64,000 nt of DNA from Arenimonas daejeonensis (lineage in GTDB: Bacteria; Pseudomonadota; Gammaproteobacteria; Xanthomonadales; Xanthomonadaceae): positions 186,001 through 250,000 of the forward strand of contig NZ_CP042453.1 of NCBI RefSeq assembly GCF_007993735.1, written 5' to 3'. The notes under the pieces were generated by a model. The model was not told the DNA's origin and did no database searches. It saw only the letters and a program-made list of their open reading frames with translations. Below are positions 46,240-55,543 of the stretch, piece after piece (position 1 is the stretch's first letter; each line of letters opens with the position of its first letter). The translations under genes were made by a program, and so were the position numbers.

Positions 46240-46689
46240 TTACTGCCTGGTCGGGATGTTGACCTTGTCGATGCCGTGCAGCACGCCGTTGCTGGACGCG
46301 ATGTCCGTCGACACGAGGCCGGCCTCACCGAAGGTGATCTTGCCCGCCTCGAGCTTGATCGGCGCCATCGCGCCGTTCGCCGTCCTGGCTTCGGTCATCT
46401 TGCCGATCTCGGCGGCGCTGGAGCGGCCGGCGAGCACGTGGTAGTTCAGGATCGAGATCAGTTCCTTCTTGTTCTCCGGCTTGAGCAGGTTTTCGAGCCT
46501 GCCGCTGGGCAGCTGCTCAAAGGCCGCGTCGGTCGGCGCGAACAGGGTGAACGGACCCGCGCCACGCAGGGTGTCGGCCAGGCCGGACTCACGCAGCGCC
46601 TTGCCGAAGGTCTTGAACGAGCCGTTGGCGGCGGCGTTGTCCACGACGTTCTTGGTGGCAACGGAGGTGTTGTTGGTGGGGGTGTTCAT
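46240..46689 (-). CDS. Fasciclin (FAS1) domain protein
   Basis: 149 residues from ATG 46689 (MNTPTNNTSVATKNVVDNAA). One FAS1 domain carries the two family signatures: TLFAPTDAAFEQLP and ILNYHVLAGRSSAAEIG, ending NGVLHGIDKVNIP. Most bacterial FAS1 proteins have a signal peptide; none is visible here, nor in the nine upstream in-frame codons. These domains mediate adhesion or surface association. It has its own terminator. Confidence 0.9.
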   Translation of the reverse strand: MNTPTNNTSVATKNVVDNAAANGSFKTFGKALRESGLADTLRGAGPFTLFAPTDAAFEQLPSGRLENLLKPENKKELISILNYHVLAGRSSAAEIGKMTEARTANGAMAPIKLEAGKITFGEAGLVSTDIASSNGVLHGIDKVNIPTRQ

Positions 46690-46936
46690 GGAGATTCCTT
46701 CTCTGGAGCGCGCCAAGGGATCGGCGCGCAGATGGCCGTAGCCAGACCCCCGCAGGGGGCGGGGGCAAGATGCTCAGTGCGGGTGGGAGGAGGTTCGCGG
46801 CTGAGTCGCCGTCACGACATTGCGTCGCAGTGCCCGTGGACAGTGCGCCCTCCGGCGTGATCATTGTGTTATCCGGTACCGGACGCCGCAGCGCAGGTTC
46901 AGGCAGCCACGCGTTCCAAGAGGCGCGGGCAGATCC

Positions 46937-48078
46937 TCAGTGGCGCCGTGCCTTCGCGAGTGCCACCTTGCGCCCGACGACGCGATTGCGGCCATGCGCC
47001 TTGGCGGCATAAAGCGCGCGGTCGGCGGCGGCGACCAGCCGCTCCGGCCCCGCCGCCGCGTCCGGCCAGGCCGTTGCCACGCCGATGCTGATGGTGACGT
47101 GCGTGGCCACGGTGGACGCCGGGTGCGCCATGGCGGCCGCTTCCACCTGTCGTCGCAGGCGCTCGGCCACGGCCTTGGCCTGGCGCAGGTCGCGCCCCGG
47201 CAGCAGCAGCGCCAGCTCCTCGCCACCATATCGTGCGGCCAGGTCGTCGGAGGTTTCGGCGGCATCGGCACACAGGCGCGCCAGCTCGCGCAGGCATTCG
47301 TCGCCGTGCTGGTGGCCCGGGGGCGTCGTTGAGCGGCTTGAAACAGTCGGCGTCGAGCAGCAACAGGGCCAGCGGCCGGCCCTCGCCGGCCAGGCGCCGC
47401 CAGTCGTCCTGCAGCTGCTGGTCGAAGCGGCGGCGGTTGGCGATGCCGGTCAGGCCGTCGATCATCGACAGCTGCTCCAGCCGGCGGTTGGCCTCGCCCA
47501 GCTCGTTAACCACGCGCGCAAGATGGATGGCGCCGCCGATCTGGGCGGCGACCGCATCGAACACCGTGCGCGCCTCGGCGACGAAAAATCCGACTCGGTG
47601 CTTTCCAGGTTCAGCACGCCGAGCAGGCGGCCGTGGTGGCGGATCGGCATAAGGTATTCCGCGCGCACCGAATCGTGCCCGGGCACGTAGTCCGGGTCGT
47701 CGTCCACGTCGGTCAGCAGCTGGGCCTGGCCGGTGCGGGCGCAGCGGCCGGCGGCACCCTTGCTCACCGGCCAGGGCTCGCTGCCGGGTGCGCCTGCGGG
47801 CTGGTCCAGGTCCAGCTTGCCGGCCCAGACTTCGTGCACGAAAAACGCGGCTTCGTCGTCGAGCAGGATGATGCTGGCCAGCGCCACCGGCAGCCGCCGC
47901 AGCAGGCAGTCCACGATGGCCTGCAGCACGGCGTCCAGGCCCTCGCCCTGCAGCGCCTCGCGCGACACCTGGGCCAGGATCCCGGTCAGCATGGCTTGGC
48001 GCGCGTGCGCGTCGCGCTGGGCCCAGGGCAGGCCGGTGTCGTCGGGGATCGGTACGGGATGGGCGTCGGGGTCGCCAT
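46937..48078 (-). CDS. GAF-GGDEF protein (three indels near 48058, 47590 and 47320)
   Basis: About 380 residues after correction. A GAF domain (about 45-195: LPVALASIILLDDEAAFFVH, YLMPIRHHGRLLGVLNLEST) precedes a GGDEF domain: SMIDGLTGIANRRRF, LLLDADCFKPLND, and ARYGGEELALLLPG. The active motif is GGEEL, with Leu in place of the usual Phe, and no RxxD site is seen. The start at 48078 follows AAGAGAG and requires one lost G at CCCGTACC; the other breaks are a T-run and a G-run. Diguanylate cyclase activity is likely but not certain. Confidence 0.75.
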
Positions 48079-48137
48079 CGGGAAACTCTCTTGGGCGGGC
48101 AGTCTAGCGCCGTGACCGGGCCGGCACGATGGCGGGA

Positions 48138-48690
48138 TCAGCCAGCCGCGAAGCGGGCGAAATCGTCGAGGAACCCGCGCAGGTTTTCCCGGACGGCGTC
48201 GTCCACAAGATTGCCTTCGGCATCGAAGGCCTTGGCCGCGCGCGACACCATCAGCCGGCCACCGAAAAACGGCCGCGTGCGGAGCGTGCGCAGCACCGGC
48301 CACCAGGCGTTCTGCGCCAGGATGGTGCCGAAACCGCCGGGCGAGGCGCCGATCACCGCCACCGCGCGGCCGCCGAACACGCGCATGGCGTCTTCGTTCG
48401 GGCGCGACAGCCAGTCGATGCCGTTCTTGAACACGCCCGGGATGCCGTTGTTGTATTCCGGCGTCACCAGCAGCAGGCCGTCGCAGGCGACCACCTTTTC
48501 CTTCAGCGCCTGCACCGTTTCCGGCAGGCCCTGGGCGGTTTCCAGGTCGGCGTCGTAGAGCGGGATGCCGTGCAGGGTCGCGACCTCCAGGGTCACGCCG
48601 TCGGGCACCGCCCGCGCGGCGGGCGCGCAGCAGCGCGGTGTTGAACGAGCCCTGGCGCAGGCTTCCGGAAATTCCGAGCAGTCGGGTCAT
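48138..48690 (-). CDS. NADPH-dependent FMN reductase (frameshift near 48620)
   Basis: About 183 residues after correction. A flavodoxin-like fold: LLGISGSLRQGSFNTALLRA (phosphate loop for FMN), LLLVTPEYNNGIPGVFKNGI (the family signature) and AVAVIGASPGGFGT. It resembles ChrR/azoreductase-type quinone and chromate reductases that protect against redox stress. Removing one G in GCGGGCGG joins the N-terminal part to VPDGVTLEVATL. It lies 126 bases beyond the kinase stop, in the same direction. Confidence 0.88.
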
Positions 48691-48816
48691 GGGGGTCTCC
48701 GGGGGCGGGTACGGGTCACTTTAACGTGCAAACCGTGGTTTTCTGGCCGTTTCGCGTGGCGCTGCCACTCGAACCCTTGCCACCACGCGGAGCGCCCGCT
48801 TCGGAAGCTGCGGCCT

Positions 48817-50192
48817 TCAGCCGCTGGTGGGCCAGCGGAACGTCACCAACAAACCTCCCAGCGTCGAGCCGCCGAGCTCGATGCTGCCACCGGTGGCTTC
48901 GGCGAGTTCGCGCGCGATCGCCAGACCCAGGCCGGTGCCGCTGCCCGATTCGTCCAGGCGGCCGCCGCGCGCCAGGGCGGCGCGCATCTGTTCGCTGGCG
49001 ATGCCGGGGCCGTCGTCCTCGACCGCCACGACCAGGGTGCCGTCTTCGGTCGCCGCGCTGACGCGCACCTGGCGACGGGCATGGCGCACGGCGTTCTCCA
49101 GCACGGCGCCGAGCAGTTCCGACAGGTGTTCCGCCGGCATGGCCACCGTCAAGGTGGCGGGCATGTCGATCGAAAACGCCAGTTCACCGCCGCGCTCGGT
49201 GTGCTCGAGCACGGTGACCAGTCGCTCGACCGTTTCGCGCAGTCCGGTGCGGACGTCGCGGCCGCTGTCCACTGCGGCCAGCCGTGCGCGCGCGAGTTCG
49301 GCATCAATGGTGCCGGCGATGGCGGCAATGGCGCGGTCCATGCCGTCGGCCGCGGCCTGGGCGCCGGCCTCGCGGGCGCGCCGGCTCTGCGCGGCGATGG
49401 CGGCCAGCGGCGTCTTCAGGCCATGCGCCAGGTCGGCGGCGCGGCGGCGTGCGCGTTCGAGATCCTGTTCGCGCGCATCGGCCAGGGCATTGATCGCGTC
49501 CACCAGCGGCTGCACTTCGCGCAGGCTGGCTTCGGGCAGGCGCTGGCGCGCACTGGCGCGCAGCGTGGCCAGTTCGCCGCGCACGCCGCCGAGCGGACGC
49601 AGGCCCAGCGCCACCTGCACCCAGGCCGCGGCCGACAGCACCAGCCAGAGGATCGCAAGGAAAGCCGCGATCTCGCGTCCGAATTCCGCGCGTGCCGTGC
49701 GCAGCGGCCGGGTATCCTGCGCCAGCTGCACGATGACCGCGGTCGAATCCGGATCCAGCTCAACCGTCGTTCGACCACCGCCAGCGTCTGGTCGAAGGGT
49801 CCATCGATGTGCCGCAGCCGCCAGTCGTCGCCGGGCACATCCATGGTGACCGGCAGCGCGGCGTCCCAGAGCGAGCGCGAACGAAGCTCGCCCGATGGCG
49901 TCGACACCTGCCAATACACGCCGCCGGCCGGCGTCTGCAGCCGCGGGTCGGACAGGCCGCCTTCGATCACCGCGGTACCGGTGGCCGACAGCGACAGGTC
50001 GGCGACCAGGGCCAGCGCGTCGCGGACCAGTTCGTCTTCCAGCCGGCGCTCCAGGTGCCGTTCGAACAGCAGGGTCATGAACACCCAGGCCACGCCCAGC
50101 GCCAGCAGGATCGCACCGGTGGCGCCCAGCAGCAGGCGCCAGCGCAGCGAGGGGTGATCACTCGCCCGGCTCCAGCAGGTAACCGAAACCAC
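48817..50192 (-). CDS. Sensor histidine kinase (frameshift near 49765)
   Basis: About 458 residues after correction. Two membrane helices (LLLGATGAILLALGVAWVFM and IAAFLAILWLVLSAAAWVQV) enclose a periplasmic sensor of about 120 residues. A HAMP-like linker, H-box ADLAHGLKTPLAAIA, N-box LGAVLENAVRHARR, and the G-boxes VEDDGPGIASE and GSGTGLGLAIA follow. Adding one G in the sensor restores the frame. The only good start (GTG 50192) overlaps the regulator gene by 35 bases. It partners the OmpR-type regulator upstream. Confidence 0.87.
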
Positions 50193-50820
50193 GCCGGGTG
50201 GCGACGATGTCGGCGCCGAACTTGCGCCGCAGCCGCGCCACGATCGCCTCGATCGCGTTGGCGTCGCCGCCGTCGCTGGTGCCGTACAGATGATCGGCCA
50301 GCTCGCCCGCCGACACCGGGCGGCCCGGCTGGTGCGCGAGGTAATCGAGCAGGCGGAATTCCAGCGGCGACAGCCGCGCGGGTGCGCCGTCGCAGGCGGC
50401 AGTCATGCGCACCGTGTCCAGGCGCAGGCGCCCGACCGTGACCACGTTGCTGGCGCGGCCGGCACCACGGCGCACCAGGCCGCGCACGCGCGCGACCAGT
50501 TCGCCCATCTGGAAGGGTTTGGCCAGGTAGTCGTCGGCGCCCGATTCGATGCCCTCGACCTTTTCGGTCCAGTCGCCGCGCGCCGACACCACGATCACCG
50601 GGAAGGCGCGGCCGGCGGCGCGCCAGCGGCGCAGCACGCTCAGGCCGTCGAGCCGCGGCAGGCCCAGGTCGAGGATGGCGGCGTCGTAGTCCTCGACGTC
50701 GCCCTGGTACCAGGCGGTTTCACCGTCGGCGACCGCGTCCACCGAAAATCCGGCGGCTTCCAATGCACGCTGCAGGTCGGCCCGGATGTCGGCATCGTCC
50801 TCGACCACCAGGCAACGCAT
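50158..50820 (-). CDS. OmpR/PhoB-family response regulator
   Basis: 220 residues. Receiver domain: MRCLVVEDDADIRADLQRAL (acidic pocket), phosphoacceptor Asp in AAILDLGLPRLDGL, Thr/Ser in VIVVSARGDW and Lys in DYLAKPFQMGEL. The C-terminal winged helix (LSPLEFRLLDYLAHQPGRPV, ANAIEAIVARLRRKFGAD, TRRGFGYLL) binds direct repeats. It starts at the base where the PepSY gene's stop ends, and overlaps the kinase gene, so all three are one operon. Confidence 0.93.
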   Translation of the reverse strand: MRCLVVEDDADIRADLQRALEAAGFSVDAVADGETAWYQGDVEDYDAAILDLGLPRLDGLSVLRRWRAAGRAFPVIVVSARGDWTEKVEGIESGADDYLAKPFQMGELVARVRGLVRRGAGRASNVVTVGRLRLDTVRMTAACDGAPARLSPLEFRLLDYLAHQPGRPVSAGELADHLYGTSDGGDANAIEAIVARLRRKFGADIVATRRGFGYLLEPGE

Positions 50821-51146
50821 CAGTCGTCCTTGAGTTTGATCAGCCTGCCGTCACGCGCGTCCAGGGTGACTTCGCGCACACGGCCGGTGGGCGTGAGCAC
50901 CTTGACCTGGTATTCCCAGACGCCGTCGTCGCGGTCGAGTTCGACTTCGATGACGTCGCCGGGTTCGATGCGCTGCACCAGTTCCAGCACCTGGGCCAGG
51001 GGCAGGATCTCGCCGCGCTGAAGCAGGGCGCGGGCTTCCTCGTGGTCGTCGTCGTCGGCCAGTACGGCCGGCGCGGAAACGAACAGGAAAACCGCCACGA
51101 GGGCGAGCGGAAGGACAGACCAGCGGCGGGTGCGGGATGTGTTCAT
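50820..51146 (-). CDS. Secreted PepSY-domain protein
   Basis: 108 residues. A Sec signal (SVLPLALVAVFLFVSAPAVL) leads to a single PepSY domain (EARALLQRGEILPLAQVLEL, WEYQVKVLTPTGRVREVTLD, ending GRLIKLKDD). Such small periplasmic proteins often precede PhoPQ-like two-component genes and are thought to modulate the kinase or a protease. First gene of the three-gene operon. Confidence 0.9.
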   Translation of the reverse strand: MNTSRTRRWSVLPLALVAVFLFVSAPAVLADDDDHEEARALLQRGEILPLAQVLELVQRIEPGDVIEVELDRDDGVWEYQVKVLTPTGRVREVTLDARDGRLIKLKDD

Positions 51147-51169
51147 GCGGCGAGCATGCGAGGACCGAC

Positions 51170-51208
51170 CTGACAGGGAGCTGACACCGGCCCGGGCCGG
51201 GATGTCAG
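51170..51208. promoter_or_regulatory. Candidate response-regulator binding sites between the PepSY operon and the receptor gene
   Basis: CTGACA occurs at 51170-51175 and 51181-51186, exactly 11 bases apart (one helical turn), and its inverse TGTCAG at 51203-51208. OmpR-type regulators bind direct repeats with this spacing. The cluster lies in the 107-base divergent gap, 24 bases from the operon's first start codon and 45 bases from the receptor start, so it could control both. Confidence 0.55.
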
Positions 51209-51253
51209 CACGGCCAGTCTAGCCTTGGCGCATCGAACAGGGGTAACACCACC

Positions 51254-53299
51254 ATGCGGGCTCGCGCCACGCCACTACTGCTCTGCCTCGGTCTGGCCCT
51301 GGCCGTCCATCCGGCCGGGCCTGCCCACGCACAGGACGAGGCCGGCCCGGGCCAGCGCCGCTACGAGCCCGACTTTTTCGCGGCGTCCGCGCCCGCCAAT
51401 GCCTACGACATGGTGCAGCGCCTGCCCGGCTTCACCCTGGTGGATGCCGATCCCGACGTGCGCGGCTACGCCGGCGCACTGGGCAACGTGCTGGTGGACG
51501 GCGTGAGGCCGGCTAGCAAACACGACGAGCTGTCCACGCTGCTGCGGCGCATCCCGGCGGGTGCCGTGCAATACATCGAACTGCTGCGCACCGGCGAAGA
51601 CGGCATCGACATGGCTGGCCACGCACTGCTGGCCAACGTGGTGCGCCGTGCCGATCCCGCGCCCGAGATGGCGGTGGAGTTCGGCCTGGCCCTGGCCACC
51701 GACGGCTGGGCCGCGCCAGGCGGTGAATTCGAATACGGTCGCCACCGCGACGACCGTGCGCTGGAGCTGGCCTTTTCCACCCGCGCCGAACCCGACGAGG
51801 ATGGCGGCGAAGGCGAACGGCTCACCACGGCACCGGATGGCCAGGTACTGGAGCGCGCGCACAGCGACGACCACAGCATCACCCGGCAGCACGACGCCTC
51901 GCTGCACTGGCGCCAGCCCTGGGCGGGCGGGCGGCTCAACCTGCATGCGAACGCGCTGCAGGAAGTGCTGGACTTCGACGGCCGCCTGCGTTTCAGCGAG
52001 CCCGCACCGGCCGAGGAACGTGTCGAGGAAGACGAGGACCTGCGCCGCGCGGAAGTCGGCGCGCGGTATTCGCGCCTGCTGGCCGGCAATTCGACCCTGA
52101 GCGTGATGGCCAGCCAGCAGTCGGGCTGGCTGGACATCCGCGAGTCGTCGCGCGAAGGCGACGACGAGGAGCACTTCCGCGAAGACACGCGCCTGGGCGA
52201 AACCCTCGCCGGCATCGGCCTGGCCTGGCAGCAGGCGCCGCGGCTGTCGTTCAACGCCAGCCTGGAGCTGGCCTGGAACCTGATCGACAGCCGCACCGAG
52301 CTGGTCGAGAACGGCGTCGCGGTGGACCTGCCCGGTTCGGACGTGCGGGTCGAGGAGCAGCGCATCGAGGGCGCCCTGCTGGCCACCTGGCAACCCGCGG
52401 ACGACTGGCAGGTCGAGGGCGGCCTGCGCCTGGAAGCCTCGCGCCTGCAGCAGACCGGCGACAGCACCCTGACCCGCCGTTTCAGCTATCCCAAGCCGCA
52501 GCTCAGCCTCACCCACGACATCGGCGACCGGCACGAACTGCGCGTGTCGCTGTCGCGCGAAGTTGGCCAGCTGGACTTCGGCGACTTCGTGGCCTCGGCC
52601 TCGCTCGACAGCGGCGACGTCAGTGCCGGCAACGCCAGCCTGGAACCCGACAAGACCTGGCGCAGCGAACTGGCGTGGAAATTCGGGTTCGGCGAAGACG
52701 GTGCGCTGGTGCTGGCCTGGACCCACGACCGCATCAGCGACGTGATCGACCGCGTACCGGTGCTCGCCGACGACGGCGACCTCTACGACGCCCCCGGCAA
52801 CATCGGCGACGGCACGCGCGACGGCCTGGCGCTGGAACTGGGCAGTTCGCTGCACGCCTTCGGCTGGCCGAGCCTGCGCTTCAACGCCACCGTGCTGTGG
52901 CAGCGCAGCCGCGTGCGCGACCCCAGCACCGGCCAGCACCGCGAAATCTCCGAAGACAAACCGCTGGAGGGCGAACTGTCGCTGGTTCAGACGCTGCCGG
53001 CGTGGCGGCTGAGCTGGGGCCTGAGCGTGGACCTGGCCGAATCCGAAACCTCGTACCGCTACGACGAGATCGCCAGCGAGACCGAGGGCCGGTCCTGGCA
53101 ACTGTTCGCGGAACGGCGCTTCGGCAGCCAATGGCGCCTGCGCGCCGAACTGAGCGACCTGGACGGCCGCACGATCCGCGAACGCCGCGACCGCTACGAC
53201 GACCTGCGCGGCACCGGCCCCGCCGACGAGATCGAAACCCGGCGGCACCGCGCGCCGGGCCTGCTGATGTTCAGCCTTCGCCGGGATATCGGCGCTTAG
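51254..53299 (+). CDS. TonB-dependent receptor-like outer-membrane protein
   Basis: 681 residues. A Sec signal (ATPLLLCLGLALAVHPAGPA) is followed by a plug-like domain (AYDMVQRLPGFTLVDADPDV, GNVLVDGVRPASKHDELSTL, RIPAGAVQYIELLRTGEDGI) and a long beta-barrel of alternating strands. The plug is short and I see no clear TonB box, so energised transport is uncertain. The barrel middle carries acidic loops (PDEDGGEGE; EERVEEDEDL) that might bind cations or basic ligands. It is divergent from the PepSY two-component operon, its likely regulator. The last 29 bases overlap the convergent phoD gene. Confidence 0.8.
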   Translation: MRARATPLLLCLGLALAVHPAGPAHAQDEAGPGQRRYEPDFFAASAPANAYDMVQRLPGFTLVDADPDVRGYAGALGNVLVDGVRPASKHDELSTLLRRIPAGAVQYIELLRTGEDGIDMAGHALLANVVRRADPAPEMAVEFGLALATDGWAAPGGEFEYGRHRDDRALELAFSTRAEPDEDGGEGERLTTAPDGQVLERAHSDDHSITRQHDASLHWRQPWAGGRLNLHANALQEVLDFDGRLRFSEPAPAEERVEEDEDLRRAEVGARYSRLLAGNSTLSVMASQQSGWLDIRESSREGDDEEHFREDTRLGETLAGIGLAWQQAPRLSFNASLELAWNLIDSRTELVENGVAVDLPGSDVRVEEQRIEGALLATWQPADDWQVEGGLRLEASRLQQTGDSTLTRRFSYPKPQLSLTHDIGDRHELRVSLSREVGQLDFGDFVASASLDSGDVSAGNASLEPDKTWRSELAWKFGFGEDGALVLAWTHDRISDVIDRVPVLADDGDLYDAPGNIGDGTRDGLALELGSSLHAFGWPSLRFNATVLWQRSRVRDPSTGQHREISEDKPLEGELSLVQTLPAWRLSWGLSVDLAESETSYRYDEIASETEGRSWQLFAERRFGSQWRLRAELSDLDGRTIRERRDRYDDLRGTGPADEIETRRHRAPGLLMFSLRRDIGA

Positions 53300-54728
53300 G
53301 CCAGCCGGATGCCTGGTCGAAGCCGTAATACCCCTTGCCGTCCTTGAAACGCTGCAGGCGCTCGAGTTCGACCGGATCAGCCTTCCTGTCCCAGGTGCGC
53401 ACGCCGTTGCGCAGGTCGGCCGGCGTCAGCACCAGCGGGTCCCACACCGCTTCGCCCAGGATGTCGTGCAGGGTGTAAGTCAAAGTCGGTGTGTCGCCGG
53501 TGAGGTCGAAACGCATCACGCCGACATTCACGCTGCGGGTCCAGGTGTCGCGGATGCGCACTTCCGGGGCCTGCCGGGTGTTCTTTGCGGCCGGCATCTG
53601 CGCCAGCGGCGAGGAACAGAAATCGTAGATGTCGTAACCGCCGGCATCCGAACGCGGGATGCAGTTGAGTTCGCCCATGTGCGAGTCGCCGGAGATGCAG
53701 ACCACGCCGGAAATGCCGTTGTCGCGGATGAAGTCGAAGATCTCGTCGCGCTCGGTGGCGTACACCGCCCAGGAGTCGCCGCCGGATTCGTTTTCGGCCG
53801 ACGACCAGCCGCCGCCGATCGCCAGCACCTTGAAGGGCGTGGTGCTCGCCAGCAGTTCGCGCTTGAGCCAGGCCTTCTGCGCGGCGCCGAGCATGGTCTT
53901 GGCGGCGGTGTCGGGCCGGCGGGTCGGGTCGCGGTGGTAACGTCCGTCGAGCACGAAGAAGTCCACGCCGCCGTAGTGCTGCTTGAAATAGACGCCGGGA
54001 TTGTTGCTTTCGCCGTAGGACGGGTTGGCCCAGAAGTTCCTGAAGACCCGCAACGACTCCGCCTTGAACGGATTGTCCCCGTCGGAATCGTTGTAGCCGA
54101 AATCGTGATCGTCCCAGGTGGCCAGCTGCGGGGTCGAACGCAGGAAAGGCTCCAGCCGTTCGACCGCGCGGCCGCGGCCGTACAGGTCCACCAGCGCCTC
54201 CACGTTGTCGCTGTCGGCGTAGATGTTGTCGCCGAGCCAGAAGAACAGGTCCGGTTCGAGCGTGCGCACGGCGTTCCAGATCTTCTGGTCCGGGTCGTAC
54301 TGGATGCGGCAGCAGGAACCGAAACCGATGCGGAAGTCGGCATTGCCGGCCGGCGCGGTGCGGGTGCGGTGCGGCAGGGTCTGGTAGCGGTCGTACTGGC
54401 CGTCATAGACCAGGCGGTACCAGTAGTCGGTGCCGGGTTTCAGGCCCTCGGCGCGCAGCACGATGCAGCACTGGTCCGCCGCTTGCGCCATTGCGCTGGA
54501 ACCGGGGATGACGGTGTCGAAATCACGATGTTCCGACACCTCCAGCTTCACCTCGAACGCGCCGCTGGCGCGCACCCACACCGTGATGTGCTCCGGCCCT
54601 GGCGCACCCACCATCGGGCCCTGCAGCGCGCGCGGATAGCCGAGCGCGGCGGCGACCAGGCGCGGCATGGCCGAGGCCAGCGCGGCGAAGATGCCGGTGG
54701 CGAGGAAAGTCCTGCGTGGGATCTTCAT
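53271..54728 (-). CDS. PhoD-like alkaline phosphatase/phosphodiesterase with a Tat signal
   Basis: 485 residues. The Tat signal is IPRRTFLATGIFAALASAMP. The PhoD fold follows: IGFGSCCRIQYD, DLFFWLGDNIYADSDN, TWDDHDFGYNDSDGD and VCISGDSHMGELN, giving Asp, Asn and His ligands for iron and calcium. PhoD enzymes are periplasmic or secreted and cleave phosphodiesters including lipid headgroups. Its start codon overlaps the stop of the inositol monophosphatase gene, so it is the last gene of the inositol operon and may release inositol phosphate outside the membrane. Confidence 0.9.
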   Translation of the reverse strand: MKIPRRTFLATGIFAALASAMPRLVAAALGYPRALQGPMVGAPGPEHITVWVRASGAFEVKLEVSEHRDFDTVIPGSSAMAQAADQCCIVLRAEGLKPGTDYWYRLVYDGQYDRYQTLPHRTRTAPAGNADFRIGFGSCCRIQYDPDQKIWNAVRTLEPDLFFWLGDNIYADSDNVEALVDLYGRGRAVERLEPFLRSTPQLATWDDHDFGYNDSDGDNPFKAESLRVFRNFWANPSYGESNNPGVYFKQHYGGVDFFVLDGRYHRDPTRRPDTAAKTMLGAAQKAWLKRELLASTTPFKVLAIGGGWSSAENESGGDSWAVYATERDEIFDFIRDNGISGVVCISGDSHMGELNCIPRSDAGGYDIYDFCSSPLAQMPAAKNTRQAPEVRIRDTWTRSVNVGVMRFDLTGDTPTLTYTLHDILGEAVWDPLVLTPADLRNGVRTWDRKADPVELERLQRFKDGKGYYGFDQASGWPKRRYPGEG

Positions 54729-55540
54729 CAGGCGCCCTGCCCTGCCAGCGCGGCGTTGAGCTGCCCGATGAGGGCATCGTGCAGCACGCCGTTGCTGACG
54801 CAGACGTTGTTGTTCTCCAGCACCAGGTCGCTGCCGGTGACCGAAGTCGCGCGACCACCCGCTTCCTGCACCAGGATCACGCCCGGCGCCATGTCCCAGG
54901 CGTTGAGCATGCGTTCCCAGTACGCGTCCCAGCGGCCGGCCGCGACCCAGGCCATGTCCACCGCGCAGGCACCGGTGCGGCGGATGCCGGAGACGTGGTC
55001 GGTCAGCCGGGCCATCTCGCGTGCGAACACCGGGTGGTCGGGTTTGCCGTTGAACGGGATGCCGCAGGCCAGCACCGATTCCTTCAGCGTCGAACGCGAA
55101 GACACATGGATGCGGCGACCGTTGAGCCAGGTGCCCTTGCCGGTTTCCGCGACATACAGCTCATCGAGCATCGGCAGGAAGGTGACGCCGGCGATGACCT
55201 TGCCGTCCTGGGCCAGCGCCACGTTCACACCCCACAGCGGCGAGCCGAACAGGAAGTTGGTGGTGCCGTCGAGCGGGTCCACGATCCATTGCCGCGTGCT
55301 GTCCCGTCCACCCGAGACCCCGCCTTCTTCACCGAGGAAGGCGTAGTCGGGCCGTGCCGCCGCGAGCATCGTGCGACAGGTCTGCTCCGCCTCTTCGTCG
55401 GCGATCGAGACCAGGTCGGCCGGCCCGCTCTTGGCCCGGATGGAGAGTTCGGCGATCTCGCCGAAACGCGCCTGCAGCCCTTTGCCGGCGGCGCGGGCGG
55501 CGTCGATCATGGACGCGAGGTCCTGCGATGGCGAAAACAT
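54728..55540 (-). CDS. Inositol monophosphatase family protein
   Basis: 270 residues. Magnesium and substrate motifs of the IMPase family: FLGEEGG, WIVDPLDGTTNFLFG (the DPLDGTTN signature) and AWDMAPGVILVQEAGG near the end. It hydrolyses myo-inositol phosphates, though SuhB-type relatives also have an rRNA-processing role. Context favours catabolism here, because it lies between a sugar-phosphate-type transporter (3-base gap) and PhoD in the iol operon. Confidence 0.92.
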   Translation of the reverse strand: MFSPSQDLASMIDAARAAGKGLQARFGEIAELSIRAKSGPADLVSIADEEAEQTCRTMLAAARPDYAFLGEEGGVSGGRDSTRQWIVDPLDGTTNFLFGSPLWGVNVALAQDGKVIAGVTFLPMLDELYVAETGKGTWLNGRRIHVSSRSTLKESVLACGIPFNGKPDHPVFAREMARLTDHVSGIRRTGACAVDMAWVAAGRWDAYWERMLNAWDMAPGVILVQEAGGRATSVTGSDLVLENNNVCVSNGVLHDALIGQLNAALAGQGA

Positions 55541-55543
55541 GGT

